40,889 nt of DNA, taken from the NCBI GenBank assembly GCA_016210745.1, contig JACQTO010000257.1, forward strand, positions 1-40,889. Direction: 5' to 3'. The first letter of the stretch is position 1; each line of letters starts with the position of its first letter. The notes under the pieces are model-generated. The model did not search any database. It was given only the letters and a program-made list of their open reading frames with translations, and was not told the origin of the DNA. This DNA is from Betaproteobacteria bacterium. Lineage in GTDB: Bacteria > Pseudomonadota > Gammaproteobacteria > Burkholderiales > SG8-39. A program made the position numbers and the translations under genes. Of this stretch, positions 1 to 7,203 are shown in pieces.

Positions 1-1065
1 GCCGATCGTCATGCCGGCGGACATCGTGTCCAGCCCCATCAGGTCGCAGAAATCGTCCACCGCGATGATCGAATCGAAGCGCGGGTTCTCCAGGTTGCTG
101 CCGAAGGCGTAGATCGTTTCGTATTCCGGTCCGAAGGCCGTGGCCCCGGCATATTCGCCCTCCTTGACCGTCGTCCAGTGGTAGCAGGGGTTGGGGCAAT
201 ACGGCGCGCAGCTCTCGCCGCTGACGATCCAATTGTCCCTGATAGTGTCGCGAGCGAATGCCTGGACGTCCTTGTACTGTCCGGTATGCCATTGCCGGGT
301 CGGCAGGATGCCCGCGGTGTTCAGCATGACCATACCGCCTCGGGTACCGTACTTTCGCCGGACGGATGTCCACTCCGGTGCGCCGGCGAGCTGCTTGTTG
401 ACGAAGCGCTGTGCTTCCTTCAGCGCGGCGGCATCGGCTACAGGAACCACTCCGGTCCCGTGCACTGCAACCGCCTTCAGATTCTTCGAGCCCATGACGG
501 CGCCCGCGCCGCCGCGCCCGAAGGCGTTGCGCTGGCGGCCCTCGGTCACGACGCACGCGTACTTGACCAGGTTCTCGCCTGCGGGACCGATCAGCGCAAT
601 GGAAGCCTGGGCCGGCACTTTCTGCTGGATGAAATAGTCGGCATCGCCGGTGTTCATTCCCCAGATCTTGGCCGCATCCTTGAATTCGACGTTTCGGTCC
701 TGCACTGACAGATACACAGGCTGCTCCGACTTGCCTTTGATGATGAGCACGTCATAACCGCATTTGGCGAGGTTATCGCACAGCTGTCCGCTGGCGACCG
801 TGTAGAGGCAAGTCCCCGACAGCGGCGATTTGGTGACGATGACCGATTTCGAGGAGAAAAAAGCTCGGCTGGTATTCAGCGGACCAGCCACGAACATCAG
901 CACGTTCTCCGGCGAGAGCGGGTCGACCTTCGCATCCACGAGGTCGTGAAGGAGTCGCCCGCCGAGTCCGCGCCCGCCCAGGTACTGCACGTAGTACTTC
1001 TGCGGAATCTCCTGCTCCTGCGTCGTTTTCGTGGTCAGATCCGCCACGAGCGCTTTTCCATGCAT
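1..1065 (-). CDS. Aldehyde:ferredoxin oxidoreductase (AOR family), N-terminal part, runs off window
   Basis: The family holds a tungsten (rarely molybdenum) bis-pterin and one 4Fe-4S cluster and oxidises aldehydes to acids. The visible 355 residues start at an ATG preceded by a GAGGAGG ribosome site 6 nt upstream. Near residue 30 is the family segment YLGGRGLGGRLL, then SGTCLYTVASG, and around residue 190 GRGGAGAVMGSKNLKA, the conserved glycine-rich stretch of AOR proteins. Around residue 290 three cysteines occur as CAPYCPNPC, a CxxxCxxxC version of the cluster ligand motif, which is CxxC-x3-C in the archaeal enzyme. The fourth cysteine and the C-terminal domains lie outside the window. The gene is divergent from a GMC alcohol dehydrogenase, so an alcohol-aldehyde-acid sequence is an attractive but unproven inference. 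The family is clear; the physiological substrate is unknown. Confidence 0.9.
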   Translation of the reverse strand, partial: MHGKALVADLTTKTTQEQEIPQKYYVQYLGGRGLGGRLLHDLVDAKVDPLSPENVLMFVAGPLNTSRAFFSSKSVIVTKSPLSGTCLYTVASGQLCDNLAKCGYDVLIIKGKSEQPVYLSVQDRNVEFKDAAKIWGMNTGDADYFIQQKVPAQASIALIGPAGENLVKYACVVTEGRQRNAFGRGGAGAVMGSKNLKAVAVHGTGVVPVADAAALKEAQRFVNKQLAGAPEWTSVRRKYGTRGGMVMLNTAGILPTRQWHTGQYKDVQAFARDTIRDNWIVSGESCAPYCPNPCYHWTTVKEGEYAGATAFGPEYETIYAFGSNLENPRFDSIIAVDDFCDLMGLDTMSAGMTIG

Positions 1066-1157
1066 CGATCGCCTCCTCAATTACAATGTCTTGCGGAATT
1101 TGAATGATCTAATAAATATTGCATGACTGCTTGATATTTTTTCGCCCTGGGAAACCG
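1066..1157. promoter_or_regulatory. Divergent AOR / GMC intergenic region
   Basis: This 92-bp AT-rich gap separates two divergent genes and must hold both promoters unless they lie inside coding sequence. AT-rich stretches such as TAATAAATATTG (near 1110-1121) stand out from the GC-rich surroundings. No confident -35/-10 pair could be assigned on either strand. The AOR ribosome site lies at 1072-1078. Confidence 0.4.
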
Positions 1158-2810
1158 ATGACTGTCGATGCGTATGACTTTGTAATCGTAGGCGGAGGGT
1201 CGGCCGGGTGCGTGCTTGCCCACCGCCTGAGCGAAGACTCCGATGTGCGTGTGCTGCTCCTGGAGGCCGGCGGCACCGACTGGAATCCGCTGATTCACAT
1301 TCCGCTTGGCGTCGGAAAAATTCGGCAGGCCCGAATGTACGACTGGGGCTACGATACCGAACCCGAGCCCAATCTCAATAACCGCAAGATCGAGATATTT
1401 CGCGGCAAAGTGCTCGGCGGTTCTTCCTCGATCAATTTCATGGGGCATAACCGAGGCAACCGCAGCGACTACGAGCGATGGGCGCGCTCGGGCCTTCCCG
1501 GTTGGTCTTATGAGAATTTGCTGCCCTATTTCAAGCGGACCGAAACTTGGCGCGACGGCTCCGCACCCCATCGGGGCACAAGCGGCCCGCTTGGGGTGCG
1601 CTACACCTGCCGAAGCGATCCGCTTGGATGGGCCATTCTGGATGCGGCGCGTTCCGCCGGTATCCCGATTTTCGACGACGTCAACGGCGCCGAGCCCGAT
1701 GGCTTCGGGCTGGCGCAATCCGCAATCGACTACGGACGCCGCGCGAGTTCTGCCAGGGCTTTTCTGCGCCCTGCGCTGAGCCGCAAGAATCTGACCGTGA
1801 AAACGCGCTCGCTTGCCACGCGGATAATTTTCGAAGGCAAGACTGCGGTCGGCCTGGAATACCTGAAGGGCGGCGCGCTCTGCCGGGTGCGCGCCGAGCG
1901 GGAGCTGATCCTCGCAGCCGGGGCCATCAATTCTCCCCAGCTGCTTATGCTATCGGGCATTGGCGATGCGGACCAGTTGAGGCCCCTTGGCGTTCGTTCC
2001 ACGCTGCATCTGCCGGGAGTGGGCGCCAATCTTCAGGATCACCTCGCTGTATCCGTCGCCCATCGCCGCATCGGGGCGGAAAGCCCCTTGCATCGCACAC
2101 TGCGCGCCGACCGGCTCGCCTTGGCGCTGATTCGCGCTTATATCATGGGCGATGGCCCTGCCGCGGACGTACCGAGCGGCGTAAGTGCGGTATTGCGCTC
2201 GCGTGCGGGCCTCGACGCTCCGGACATCCAGTATCTGTTCGGAAGCGGAACCCTCGAAGCGAAGCCGTGGTTCCCGGGGCTTGGTACCGGCTGGCGGGAT
2301 ATGTTCAATCTGCGCGGTGTGGCGCTGCATCCCGAGAGCTGCGGCACGGTATCGCTGGTTTCCGCTGACCCAACGCAGAAGGTCCGTATTCAAGCCAACT
2401 TTCTTTCGACGTCAAACGATTTAGACACGCTCCGCGAAAGCGTTCGAATCGCACGCGACGTCTTTCGGCAAAAAGCGCTCGACCCTTTCAGGGGAGAAGA
2501 GATTTCGCCGGGGCCGCACTGCACCTCCGTTGCCGACATCGATGCTTTCATCCGCAAGACCGCGGTGACTGTGTATCACCCTTCGTGCACCTGCCGGATG
2601 GGTCAGGACGAGCTTGCGGTGGTCGATCCGGAGCTTCGCGTGCGCGGCATCGAACGGCTTCGGGTCGTAGATGCCTCGGTCATGCCGGATCTGGTGAGCT
2701 GCAACATCAATGCCTGCGTGCTGGTGATCGCCGAGCGGGCATCCGATCTGATTCGGGGCCGGCCCATGCTTCCTGCAGAAATCGCCGACTTGGCGGTTGC
2801 GTCAGCTTAG
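1158..2810 (+). CDS. GMC family FAD-dependent alcohol/choline dehydrogenase-like oxidoreductase
   Basis: GMC oxidoreductases oxidise primary alcohols (choline, polyethylene glycol, aliphatic alcohols) with FAD. The N-terminus carries the Rossmann motif VIVGGGSAGCVLAHRL with the ribose-binding acidic residue in LLLEAGG. GMC signature 1 is seen as GKVLGGSSSINFMGHNRG and signature 2 as GAINSPQLLMLSGIG. The C-terminal catalytic His is in YHPSCTCRMG (about His474), and the paired Asn is in SCNINACVLVIAERASD (about residues 516-518). I chose the ATG at 1158 because the flavin motif begins 7 residues later; an in-frame start at 1119 would add 13 residues and has no ribosome site. The length of 550 residues is normal for the family. 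Its divergent partner is an AOR and its convergent neighbour a Bug binding protein. The substrate is not inferable. Confidence 0.92.
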   Translation: MTVDAYDFVIVGGGSAGCVLAHRLSEDSDVRVLLLEAGGTDWNPLIHIPLGVGKIRQARMYDWGYDTEPEPNLNNRKIEIFRGKVLGGSSSINFMGHNRGNRSDYERWARSGLPGWSYENLLPYFKRTETWRDGSAPHRGTSGPLGVRYTCRSDPLGWAILDAARSAGIPIFDDVNGAEPDGFGLAQSAIDYGRRASSARAFLRPALSRKNLTVKTRSLATRIIFEGKTAVGLEYLKGGALCRVRAERELILAAGAINSPQLLMLSGIGDADQLRPLGVRSTLHLPGVGANLQDHLAVSVAHRRIGAESPLHRTLRADRLALALIRAYIMGDGPAADVPSGVSAVLRSRAGLDAPDIQYLFGSGTLEAKPWFPGLGTGWRDMFNLRGVALHPESCGTVSLVSADPTQKVRIQANFLSTSNDLDTLRESVRIARDVFRQKALDPFRGEEISPGPHCTSVADIDAFIRKTAVTVYHPSCTCRMGQDELAVVDPELRVRGIERLRVVDASVMPDLVSCNINACVLVIAERASDLIRGRPMLPAEIADLAVASA

Positions 2811-2864
2811 GGAGCTCTGCAAACCCGACGAAATGTGCAATGCAGTTGCGCAGCGATGGTGCAG

Positions 2865-2886
2865 CTGCATCCCGGCGAGGATGCAG
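2865..2886. terminator. Hairpin between convergent GMC and Bug genes
   Basis: An 8-bp perfect stem (CTGCATCC / GGATGCAG) with a 6-nt loop lies in the 81-bp gap between two convergent stops. It could serve transcripts from both strands. No U-tract follows on either strand, so it is not a canonical intrinsic terminator. Confidence 0.4.
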
Positions 2887-2891
2887 GCGCC

Positions 2892-3875
2892 TCACTGGTC
2901 GATGCGGGGAATTCCGGCTTCCTTGATCACGTTGCTGTATTTCGCGAGTTCCGCTTTCAATAACGCGGAAAACTCTTCGGGAGTGCTCCCGACGATCTTA
3001 TCCCCGCCGCCTTCCAGCCGCTCCCTCACCGCGGGCATATGCAGGACCTTGACGATTTCCGAGTTGAGTCTCCTGACGATTTCTTTCGGGGTTCCCGCAG
3101 GAGCGGCTATCCCGGTCCAGGTGTTGACTTCGAATCCGGGAAGGCCGGCCTCGGCCATGGTGGGCACATCGGGCAACGCCGGTGAACGGCTGGCGCTCGC
3201 GACGGCCAATGGCCTTACCTTGCCCGCTTTGATTTGGGAAAGCAGCGGAAGTATGGGATCGAACATCACCTGGGCTTCGCCGGCGATCAAGGCCTTTACG
3301 GCAGGCGCGTCGCCTTTGTACGGGACGTACAGCATGTCGATTCCAGTCCGAAGCTTGAACATCTCGGTGATGAGGTAGTAAGCGCTGGTGGAAGTGGCGT
3401 AATTGAGGTGACCCGGTTTCGACTTGGCCAATGCAACCAACTCCTTGACCGAACTAACCTGCAACGACGGGTGCGCGGCGAGGATGATCGTCGTGGCGAT
3501 CACCAGCGTTATCTGCTCGAAATCTTTCACCGGATCGTAGCGCAGCCTCTTGTACAGCGCCGGATTCACCACGGCCGAGCCCACCGCAGTCTGGACGATG
3601 GTGTAGCCATCGGGGGCGGACCTGGCAACCAATTCCATGCCGATCGCGCCGTCCGCGCCCGGCTTGTTCTCGATCAGCACCTGCTGTCCGAGGCTTTGCG
3701 AGAGCTTTTCCGCGAGGACGCGGGCGCGGAAATCATTCGCGCCGCCCGGGGAAGACGGGACGACAAAGTGGATCGGTTTGCTGGGATAGCCTTGGGCAAG
3801 AACGCCGTTCGATGCAATGGCCAAGGCTGCACAAGACAGCGACAACCCTGCGAATAAGAACTTCGATGTTTTCAT
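2892..3875 (-). CDS. Tripartite tricarboxylate transporter substrate-binding protein (Bug/TctC family)
   Basis: Bug proteins are periplasmic solute receptors, greatly expanded in Burkholderiales, that bind carboxylates and related small molecules. The protein opens with a signal peptide (MKTSKFLFAG, hydrophobic stretch, cleavage near VLAQG). Family blocks follow: YPSKPIHFVVPSSPGGAND, LIENKPGADGAIG and VPYKGDAPAVKALIAGEAQ. The start at 3875 is preferred over an in-frame ATG 5 codons upstream because GGAGGAG sits directly before it and inside the longer version. The length of 327 residues is typical. No TctA or TctB membrane partner lies nearby, so this is an orphan receptor that would have to use a transporter encoded elsewhere or act as a sensor. 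The ligand is unknown. Confidence 0.92.
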   Translation of the reverse strand: MKTSKFLFAGLSLSCAALAIASNGVLAQGYPSKPIHFVVPSSPGGANDFRARVLAEKLSQSLGQQVLIENKPGADGAIGMELVARSAPDGYTIVQTAVGSAVVNPALYKRLRYDPVKDFEQITLVIATTIILAAHPSLQVSSVKELVALAKSKPGHLNYATSTSAYYLITEMFKLRTGIDMLYVPYKGDAPAVKALIAGEAQVMFDPILPLLSQIKAGKVRPLAVASASRSPALPDVPTMAEAGLPGFEVNTWTGIAAPAGTPKEIVRRLNSEIVKVLHMPAVRERLEGGGDKIVGSTPEEFSALLKAELAKYSNVIKEAGIPRIDQ

Positions 3876-4006
3876 GAACTCCTCCCCCATTCGCCCATAT
3901 CCCGTTTTCCAATAGTCGCGGCAGTGAACGGGCCCAGGAATTTTCGTGTCGAGCGAGCGGCTGACTCTTGTCAGCCTCTCCAGGAGCCGCCGCCAGGCGG
4001 GCCGCT

Positions 4007-4435
4007 CTAGCGGTGAATGTATTGCACCAACTGGTCGATCGTGAATTGCTGCTCGCAGATGATGTCCTTGACGAGGTCGCCGATGGACAGAATGCCCACG
4101 ACCCGGTCATTCTCGATTACCGGCAGATGCCGAACGCGTTTGTCGGTCATCAATGCCATGCATTCTTCGTTCGTTTGAGCCGGGGTGACGAACAGGACCT
4201 GCCGCGTCATGATGTCGCTGACCAGCATCTTGTCGGGCGACTTGCCCGCCAGGGCCATCTTCCTCGCCAAGTCGCGTTCGGAGAGGATCCCCACCAGACG
4301 GGCGTTATTCAGCACGAGAATCGCGCCGATGTTCTTTTCGGCAAGGAGCTTGACGGCATCGGTGACGGTTGCATCCGGCTTGATGGAAACGACCCCGGCT
4401 GCCTTGGTCTTCAACAGTTGTGCAACGGTCTTCAT
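4007..4435 (-). CDS. Two-CBS-domain protein
   Basis: This 142-residue protein is two CBS domains and nothing else. The first spans about residues 5-62 and contains VSIKPDATVTDAVKLLAEK and GILSERDL. The second spans about 72-130, with VTPAQTNEECMALM and VVGILSIGDLVKD. Tandem CBS domains form a Bateman module that binds adenine nucleotides and usually acts as an energy or redox sensor; what this copy regulates cannot be read from context. The start at 4435 is supported by a run of six G residues ending 6 nt upstream. An alternative ATG two codons earlier abuts that run and is less likely. The gene is divergent from the MFS exporter gene. Confidence 0.9.
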   Translation of the reverse strand: MKTVAQLLKTKAAGVVSIKPDATVTDAVKLLAEKNIGAILVLNNARLVGILSERDLARKMALAGKSPDKMLVSDIMTRQVLFVTPAQTNEECMALMTDKRVRHLPVIENDRVVGILSIGDLVKDIICEQQFTIDQLVQYIHR

Positions 4436-4655
4436 GGACATCCCCCCAGCATCGATATGGGTTATTGGTTCTTCTGACACTCGATTGAGTGCTACGGTTC
4501 CTGCGCGGCGCAAATGCGAGCCGCACGCATGAATGTACTCAAATTCGGCGCCCGAGACAAACGGACGAATGGAAAGCGTTTCCGACCGGCGCGGGAACGG
4601 CGGATAATGACGCGCCCGATAAGCCAAAGAATCGGCACGACCCTCGTTCGCTCCG

Positions 4656-6167
4656 TTGGAATCCACTTTGCCGGACCAAGCACACGTGCAGGAATCGCTT
4701 TCACCCGAAAGGCTGGTGCAGCGGCGCTGGGCAACGGTTGCCTGCATGAGCGCCGTATTCATGCCGGCGGTGGAGGCCACCATCGTTTCAACGGCCATGC
4801 CGACTATCGTCGCCGACCTGGGCGGATTCAGGCTCTATAGCTGGGTCTTCTCCGCTTACCTCCTGATGCAGGCGATCAGCACGCCGATCTACGGGCGGCT
4901 TGCCGATCTCTTCGGACGCAAGCGCGTATTCTTCGCCGGCGCAGGCCTTTTCCTCATCGGCTCGGCGGCGTGCGGCTTTGCCTGGGGCATGGTCCCGCTG
5001 GTGGTCTTCCGCGCTTTACAGGGGATGGGCGCCGGCGCACTGCAGTCGATCCCCATCACGATTATCGGCGACCTGTATAGCCCGCGGGACCGGGCGCGCG
5101 TGCAGGGTTGGTTGTCGGGCATCTGGGGCATAGCCGCGGTCATCGGTCCGATGCTTGGCGCGTTCATCGTCGAGTATCTGCGCTGGCCTCTGGTGTTTTG
5201 GATCAACCTTCCGATCGGCGTTGCCACTATCGCGATGCTCGCTCTTTTTTTCGAGGAGCGGATCGAGCAGCGCCGGCACGATGTCGACTATCTCGGCGCG
5301 CTGCTGCTGCTGCTGGGGGTCGGCGGACCGATGTTGGTTCTGGTACAGGCTAGAGGCCTGGAGGGTTGGGCGATCGCGTCATTTCTCGTTATCGGCGCAG
5401 TCTCGCTGGTTGCTCTGGTCGTGCATGAGCGCAGGGTGAAGGAGCCGATCGTGCCCTTCAAGCTCTGGCGTCGGCGTGTGATTGCTGTCGGCAATTTCGG
5501 CGGCTTGGGCACCGGGGCGGTGTTGATGAGTGTGACGGCTTTTCTGCCGACTTATATCCAGGGAGTGATGGGGCTGAGTCCGATGACGGCCGGCGTCGTG
5601 ATTGGAACGCAGGCGGTTTCCTGGTCGGTTGCCAGCGTTGCGGCCGGTTGGGTGATGGTTCGCATCTCCTACCGCGTTTCCGGCGCCATCGGCGGTCTGG
5701 CGCTCATGGCCGGGGCCGCGATGCTGATCGCACTGGAGCCCGGCCACGGTCCGCTTTGGGCCATAGGCGCTGCCGCCGTCATCGGCATCGGGATGGGCTT
5801 TTCCAATACCACCTTCGTAGTTTCCGTTCAGGCCAGTGTCGACTGGAGTGAGCGCGGCGTGGCCACGTCTTCGAACCTTTTCATGCGCACGATCGGCCAG
5901 ACGCTCGGTTCGGCCCTCGGCGGGGCGATCCTCAATCTGGGTATTTCGCGCTATGCGCCGGAAGCCGTCGATGCAGTCAATAGGCTATTCGAGCCGGGTA
6001 TGCGCGAGAGTCTGGGCGTGGACGGCATCGCCCGCCTGAGCCAGGCCATTGCTACGTCGCTGCACGACGTTTATCTCATCACCGGAATCGTGGCGACCGC
6101 CGTCCTGCTTATTACCCTGCGGCTGCCGGCGGGACTGAGCCCGACGCGATCGGCAAGAGGTGCCTGA
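4656..6167 (+). CDS. MFS drug/solute exporter, DHA2 (14-TM, EmrB/QacA) family
   Basis: This is an inner-membrane proton antiporter of the major facilitator superfamily, about 503 residues with many hydrophobic segments. Motif A appears as GRLADLFGRKRVF between the second and third helices. Antiporter motif C appears as GIWGIAAVIGPMLGA in the fifth helix. Motif D1 of 12/14-helix exporters is suggested by AVEATIVSTAMPTIVADLGG. The family typically exports lipophilic drugs or metabolites, but no substrate can be named. No HlyD/EmrA adaptor lies beside it. The longest frame starts with TTG at 4656 without a clear ribosome site; a TTG at 4668 or a GTG at 4686 are equally possible. A copy of the palindromic repeat element begins 42 nt after the stop. 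Confidence 0.9.
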   Translation: MESTLPDQAHVQESLSPERLVQRRWATVACMSAVFMPAVEATIVSTAMPTIVADLGGFRLYSWVFSAYLLMQAISTPIYGRLADLFGRKRVFFAGAGLFLIGSAACGFAWGMVPLVVFRALQGMGAGALQSIPITIIGDLYSPRDRARVQGWLSGIWGIAAVIGPMLGAFIVEYLRWPLVFWINLPIGVATIAMLALFFEERIEQRRHDVDYLGALLLLLGVGGPMLVLVQARGLEGWAIASFLVIGAVSLVALVVHERRVKEPIVPFKLWRRRVIAVGNFGGLGTGAVLMSVTAFLPTYIQGVMGLSPMTAGVVIGTQAVSWSVASVAAGWVMVRISYRVSGAIGGLALMAGAAMLIALEPGHGPLWAIGAAAVIGIGMGFSNTTFVVSVQASVDWSERGVATSSNLFMRTIGQTLGSALGGAILNLGISRYAPEAVDAVNRLFEPGMRESLGVDGIARLSQAIATSLHDVYLITGIVATAVLLITLRLPAGLSPTRSARGA

Positions 6168-6208
6168 CGTCGTCGCAGGGGTCTTGCATCTGTTCGTCGC
6201 TCGCCAGT

Positions 6209-6331
6209 TTATTGTTGACAAATTCGCCGAAGATTGGGTTTCTAAACCCGTCTCCCCCTTTTCTGCAGTTGCAAGCAACTGCAGAAAAGGGGGAGATTGA
6301 TAAACGGCAAAACCAGCTTCCTTGGTTCCGG
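6209..6331 (+). repeat. Palindromic repeat element, copy 1
   Basis: A 123-bp element shared with 30626-30754. The left flank (6209-6250) starts TTATTGTTGA, has 12 unlike bases, then AGATT. The core (6251-6296) is an inverted repeat with perfect 22-bp arms and a 2-nt AA centre; the outermost bases are TCTC/GAGA. The right flank (6297-6331, 35 nt) matches copy 2 at 31 of 35 positions and contains an AACCA/TGGTT stem with a 7-nt loop. An extra small hairpin (GGGTTT/AAACCC, 6236-6249) lies just before the core. No known family was recognised, and orientation is arbitrary. Confidence 0.85.
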
Positions 6332-6357
6332 CTCGTTCGGCAACGGCCGAAACTGAA

Positions 6358-6499
6358 TTTGTAGCGTAACGTAACAAGCCGTGCTTACGCTACGCCAGGC
6401 TACAAAATTGGTACGGGCCGATTACATCCGAGTGTTTGAATGGGTACCAATGCGCCGGGATCCTCGCGCGAAGCAAAGCGCACGCAGAACTCAAACACT
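6358..6499 (+). other. Interleaved inverted repeats in the leader of the Spy-like gene
   Basis: Several inverted repeats lie in the 160 nt before the Spy-like gene. They are GTAGCGTAA (6361-6369) with TTACGCTAC (6384-6392), TTTGTAGC (6358-6365) with GCTACAAA (6399-6406), ATTGGTAC (6407-6414) with GTACCAAT (6444-6451), and AGTGTTTGA (6431-6439) with TCAAACACT (6491-6499). The last two pairs interleave, so they could form a pseudoknot or alternative folds. No riboswitch family was recognised. Confidence 0.5.
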
Positions 6500-6518
6500 A
6501 CTTAACGGAGAATCTAGC

Positions 6519-7133
6519 ATGAAATCTTCAACGAAAATCGCACTCGCGATCGCCTCAGCGCTGACTCTTGGATTGGGCGCTGCAGCGGTCAATGCCCACC
6601 CGTATGGCTATGGCCCGGGAGGCGGGATGGGAAGTGGCATGGGGCCCGGCTATGGCATGCACGGTCAAGGCATGGGGCCCGGTCATGGCATGCGCGGTCA
6701 CGGCATGGGTCCAGGCTACGGCATGCGCGGTTATGGAATGGGCCCGGGTGGCGGTGCCTTTCCCGGCGCCGTGGAAGGGCGTTTGGCCGCACTGAAGTCG
6801 GAGCTGAAAATTACCGCCGATCAGGAATCGGCCTGGCAGGCGATCGTCGCCAACGCGAAGCAGCACGCCGAGAACCGGCAGGCGTGGTTCGCCAAGATGC
6901 GTGAGGCGCGTGTTCCCGAATCGGCGCCGGAACGGCTTGCCCAGCGAACCGAGATCATGAAACAGCGTCTGGCGGAAATGGAAAACAATGCCTCGGCAAT
7001 CAAGAACCTCTATGCGGTATTGACGCCGGAACAGAAGACGATCGCCGACAAGTGGCTTGGCGGATTCGGTCCGAGAGCCGGTGCGGGATACGGTCCCGGT
7101 TCTCGCGGCGGTCCCGGCGGACGCTTTCGCTGA
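6519..7133 (+). CDS. Spy/CpxP-like (LTXXQ) periplasmic protein with Gly/Met-rich repeats
   Basis: The protein has 204 residues. It starts with a signal peptide (MKSSTKIALAIASALTLGL..., cleavage near VNAHP). A Gly/Met/His-rich repeat region follows at about residues 27-82. The helical Spy/CpxP-type domain then shows two LTxxQ-like boxes, ITADQ (about residue 95) and LTPEQ (about residue 170). A Gly/Arg-rich tail ends the protein. Spy and CpxP are periplasmic chaperones or stress adaptors, often induced by envelope stress or metals; a metal link is inferred here only from the Met/His content. The start follows ACGGAG 8 nt upstream, and an in-frame extension to 6381 lacks one. The long structured leader suggests post-transcriptional control. 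Confidence 0.85.
   Translation: MKSSTKIALAIASALTLGLGAAAVNAHPYGYGPGGGMGSGMGPGYGMHGQGMGPGHGMRGHGMGPGYGMRGYGMGPGGGAFPGAVEGRLAALKSELKITADQESAWQAIVANAKQHAENRQAWFAKMREARVPESAPERLAQRTEIMKQRLAEMENNASAIKNLYAVLTPEQKTIADKWLGGFGPRAGAGYGPGSRGGPGGRFR
6636..6749 (+). repeat. 33-bp tandem coding repeat (Gly/Met-rich)
   Basis: Three full units (6636-6668, 6669-6701, 6702-6734) and a partial fourth encode variants of GMGPGYGMHGQ, where the variable positions are His, Arg, Gln or Tyr. The units differ by a few bases, so the expansion is not brand new. The segment lies between the signal peptide and the LTxxQ domain. Confidence 0.85.
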
Positions 7134-7141
7134 TAGGAATC

Positions 7142-7164
7142 CCCGGGCGGCCTTGCCGCCCGGG
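7142..7164. terminator. Strong GC hairpin between convergent spy-like and kinase genes
   Basis: A perfect 10-bp stem (CCCGGGCGGC / GCCGCCCGGG) with a CTT loop lies 8 nt after the Spy-like stop and 40 nt from the convergent kinase stop. No U-tract is present on either strand. It is a plausible bidirectional transcription barrier or 3'-end stabiliser. Confidence 0.5.
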
Positions 7165-7203
7165 AGAAGATGAGGGTATGGGCGTTAGCTAAATACGCGA
7201 CGC

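Noticed and set aside
178..708. Two overlapping plus-strand frames of 148-176 codons
   Set aside because: They lie opposite the aldehyde oxidoreductase gene, whose minus-strand protein has clear family motifs through this stretch.
6209..6331. Palindromic element as an integron attC site, REP/BIME or MITE
   Set aside because: No attC core (GTTRRRY pair) with bulged asymmetry, no GTAG-type REP head, and no terminal inverted repeats or target duplications at the element ends.
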